From Halomonas sp. (GTDB lineage: Bacteria; Pseudomonadota; Gammaproteobacteria; Pseudomonadales; Halomonadaceae): a stretch of DNA of 6,492 bases. Both the position numbers and the translations under genes were made by a program. The notes beneath the pieces are model-generated. The model saw only the letters and a program-made list of their open reading frames with translations. It did not search any database and was not told where the DNA came from. Within the stretch, counting starts at the first letter, position 1, and each line of letters starts with the position of its first letter. Where the stretch lies: positions 1-6,492 of the forward strand of contig PWIZ01000324.1 in NCBI GenBank assembly GCA_003560175.1, read 5' to 3'. Below, piece after piece: positions 5,536 to 6,492 of this stretch.

Positions 5536-5751
5536 CTACTGGGCGCTGCCGCTGTAGATCAGCATGGCGGCGACCAGCAGGCCCAGCACCACGATCACGA
5601 TGGGCAGCAGGCGCTGCATGGATCGGGGCGGCGGCTTCTTCGCCTCCGGCTGCTCTTCATCCGGCTCCGGATGCTTGAAGTCCTCGGGTTCCATCACCTC
5701 CTTGAGATGCTCAAGCTCCTCTTCCGGGTTCTGACTCTCACGCGTATCCAT
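5536..5751 (-). CDS. Small acidic tail-anchored membrane protein, function unknown
   Basis: A 71-residue protein I do not recognise. The first 47 residues are hydrophilic and mostly acidic (15 Asp/Glu, 7 Lys/Arg), Pro-rich in the middle (EPDEEQPEAKKPPPRS, 29-44), and likely disordered. A single hydrophobic helix follows at about 48-66 (LLPIVIVVLGLLVAAMLIY), then only SGSAQ. This is the layout of a C-terminally tail-anchored inner-membrane protein, or a type II protein with a tiny periplasmic end; the basic residues just before the helix favour the N-terminus staying in the cytoplasm. I chose the ATG at 5749-5751 because GGAGG stands 6 bases upstream. The ATG two codons earlier abuts that Shine-Dalgarno, and the GTG at 5796 has none. 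It follows fabV by 60 bases on the same strand and probably shares its transcript. It could be a partner that brings something to the membrane, but nothing in the sequence says what. Confidence 0.72.
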   Translation of the reverse strand: MDTRESQNPEEELEHLKEVMEPEDFKHPEPDEEQPEAKKPPPRSMQRLLPIVIVVLGLLVAAMLIYSGSAQ

Positions 5752-5772
5752 GGCCATCCTCCTCGTTGCTGG

Positions 5773-5813
5773 AAGCCCTACTTCCGCGCTGGCCACGGAA
5801 AATCGTCGGGCTT
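5773..5813 (-). other. Nested inverted repeats filling the fabV-downstream spacer
   Basis: An outer pair AAGCCC (5773-5778) / GGGCTT (5808-5813) and an inner pair TTCCG (5782-5786) / CGGAA (5796-5800) can form one nested hairpin on the minus-strand transcript. The outer arm includes the last bases of the fabV stop codon. The competing pair GGAAG (5771-5775) / CTTCC (5781-5785) uses some of the same bases. The structure ends just before the Shine-Dalgarno of the next gene. There is no U-run, so it looks more like a processing or attenuation element than a terminator. Confidence 0.35.
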
Positions 5814-6492
5814 ACAGTGTCACGACATCGAATTCCACGTCCGGGTTCACATCGGCCTCATAGTCGACGTCCTCACGCTCGAAGCCGAACAGCTTCAGGA
5901 ACTCGTGCTTGTACCCAGCATAGTCGGTGATCGCGAAGAGGTTCTCGGTGGTGACCCGGGGCCACAGCTCCTTGCACGCCTGCTGGACATCATCACGCAG
6001 CTCCCAGTCGTCGAGTCGCAGACGGCCGGCCTCGTCGGTGACCCTCTCGCCCTGCGCGGCTGCGGGGGGATAGAGGGCCTCGCCGAACAGGCGGTTGAGC
6101 TGCTCGATGGTGCCCTCGTGCAGCCCCTTCTCCTTCATCACCTTGTAGACCATGGCGATATAGAGCGGCATCACCGGGATGGCCGCGCTGGCCTGAGTAA
6201 CCACCGACTTGAGCACCGCCACATTGGCGGCGCCACCCGAGGCCGAGAGGCGCGTGTCGATCTCGCTGGCGGCGCGATCCAGGTCCTCCTTGGCCTTGCC
6301 CAGGGCGCCGTGCCAGTAGATCGGCCAGGTGATCTCGGTGCCGATATAGCTGAAGGCCACGCTGCGCGCGCCCTCGGCCAGTACGCCGGCGCGGTCCAGG
6401 GCGTCGATCCACAGCTCCCAGTCCTCGCCGCCCATCACCGCTCGGGTGTCCTCGATCTCCTGCTCGGTGGCGGGTTCGACCTCGGCCTCGAT
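5812..6492 (-). CDS. fabV: Trans-2-enoyl-ACP/CoA reductase FabV (partial, C-terminal 226 aa)
   Basis: The frame is open to the right edge, so the N-terminal part, about 170 residues of a usual total near 400, is missing. The visible part starts [18 protein letters not shown] and runs into MGGEDWELW, a typical FabV block. FabV is an NADH-dependent enoyl reductase of the short-chain dehydrogenase superfamily that reduces the trans-2 double bond in the last step of fatty-acid elongation; it is known as a triclosan-tolerant alternative to FabI. Its hallmark Y-X8-K active-site spacing is present as Tyr59 and Lys68 (visible numbering) in [10 protein letters not shown], rather than the Y-X6-K of FabI. 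Further family blocks are [52 protein letters not shown] and [17 protein letters not shown]. The C-terminus ([19 protein letters not shown]) is acidic. An internal GTG/ATG at 6433-6438 is not the real start, because homology continues upstream of it. Confidence 0.95.
   Translation of the reverse strand: MEAEVEPATEQEIEDTRAVMGGEDWELWIDALDRAGVLAEGARSVAFSYIGTEITWPIYWHGALGKAKEDLDRAASEIDTRLSASGGAANVAVLKSVVTQASAAIPVMPLYIAMVYKVMKEKGLHEGTIEQLNRLFGEALYPPAAAQGERVTDEAGRLRLDDWELRDDVQQACKELWPRVTTENLFAITDYAGYKHEFLKLFGFEREDVDYEADVNPDVEFDVVTL

Noticed and set aside
1..6492. Defence system, mobile element, CRISPR array or secondary-metabolite cluster
   Set aside because: No transposase, integrase, repeat array, nuclease, toxin-antitoxin or biosynthetic signature was seen; all sizable genes belong to ordinary metabolic, transport or regulatory families.

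Overview
The window reads as GC-rich chromosomal DNA from a gammaproteobacterium, most likely Halomonas or another Halomonadaceae relative. That placement is an inference from three things: the pairing of an aruC-aruF-aruG arginine-catabolism cluster (Pseudomonas order, with a split heteromeric succinyltransferase) with fabV, the high GC content, and the acidic protein tails. No tRNA, rRNA, CRISPR array, insertion sequence, phage gene or obvious horizontally acquired island is visible. The DNA is densely packed with seven confident protein genes plus one small uncharacterised one.

Left part (1-2795, all minus strand, transcribed right to left): aruC (catabolic acetylornithine/succinylornithine aminotransferase), aruF (arginine/ornithine N-succinyltransferase alpha subunit) and the N-terminal 150 codons of aruG (beta subunit), which runs off the left edge. 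Together these form the start of the arginine succinyltransferase (AST/Aru) operon. It takes arginine through N2-succinylarginine and succinylornithine to glutamate and succinate. The aruF and aruG genes overlap by one base (TGATG). The 141-bp gap before aruC holds a good -10 (TATACT), a perfect 6-bp inverted repeat over that -10, and a weak match to the Pseudomonas ArgR half-site.

Middle (2937-3554, plus strand): a single class I SAM-dependent methyltransferase, divergent from aruC and convergent with the transporter gene.

Right part (3576-6492, all minus strand): two transcription blocks. The right one is fabV (C-terminal 226 codons, entering from the right edge) followed by a 71-residue acidic, tail-anchored membrane protein. 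A strong GC-rich hairpin at 5477-5500 follows it. The left one is a GlxA/ArgR-type AraC-family regulator (degenerate DJ-1/PfpI domain plus AraC HTH), whose stop overlaps the TTG start of an EamA/DMT-family 10-TM transporter.

The most attractive functional link, which is an inference, is that the AraC/GlxA-type regulator is the counterpart of Pseudomonas ArgR and controls the nearby aru operon, with the coupled transporter moving a related amino acid or metabolite. No clearly novel biological system is visible. The items worth a second look are regulatory: the aruC promoter dyad, the hairpin after fabV, the tandem decamer and Shine-Dalgarno-less leader of the regulator, and the divergence between the two succinyltransferase subunits.
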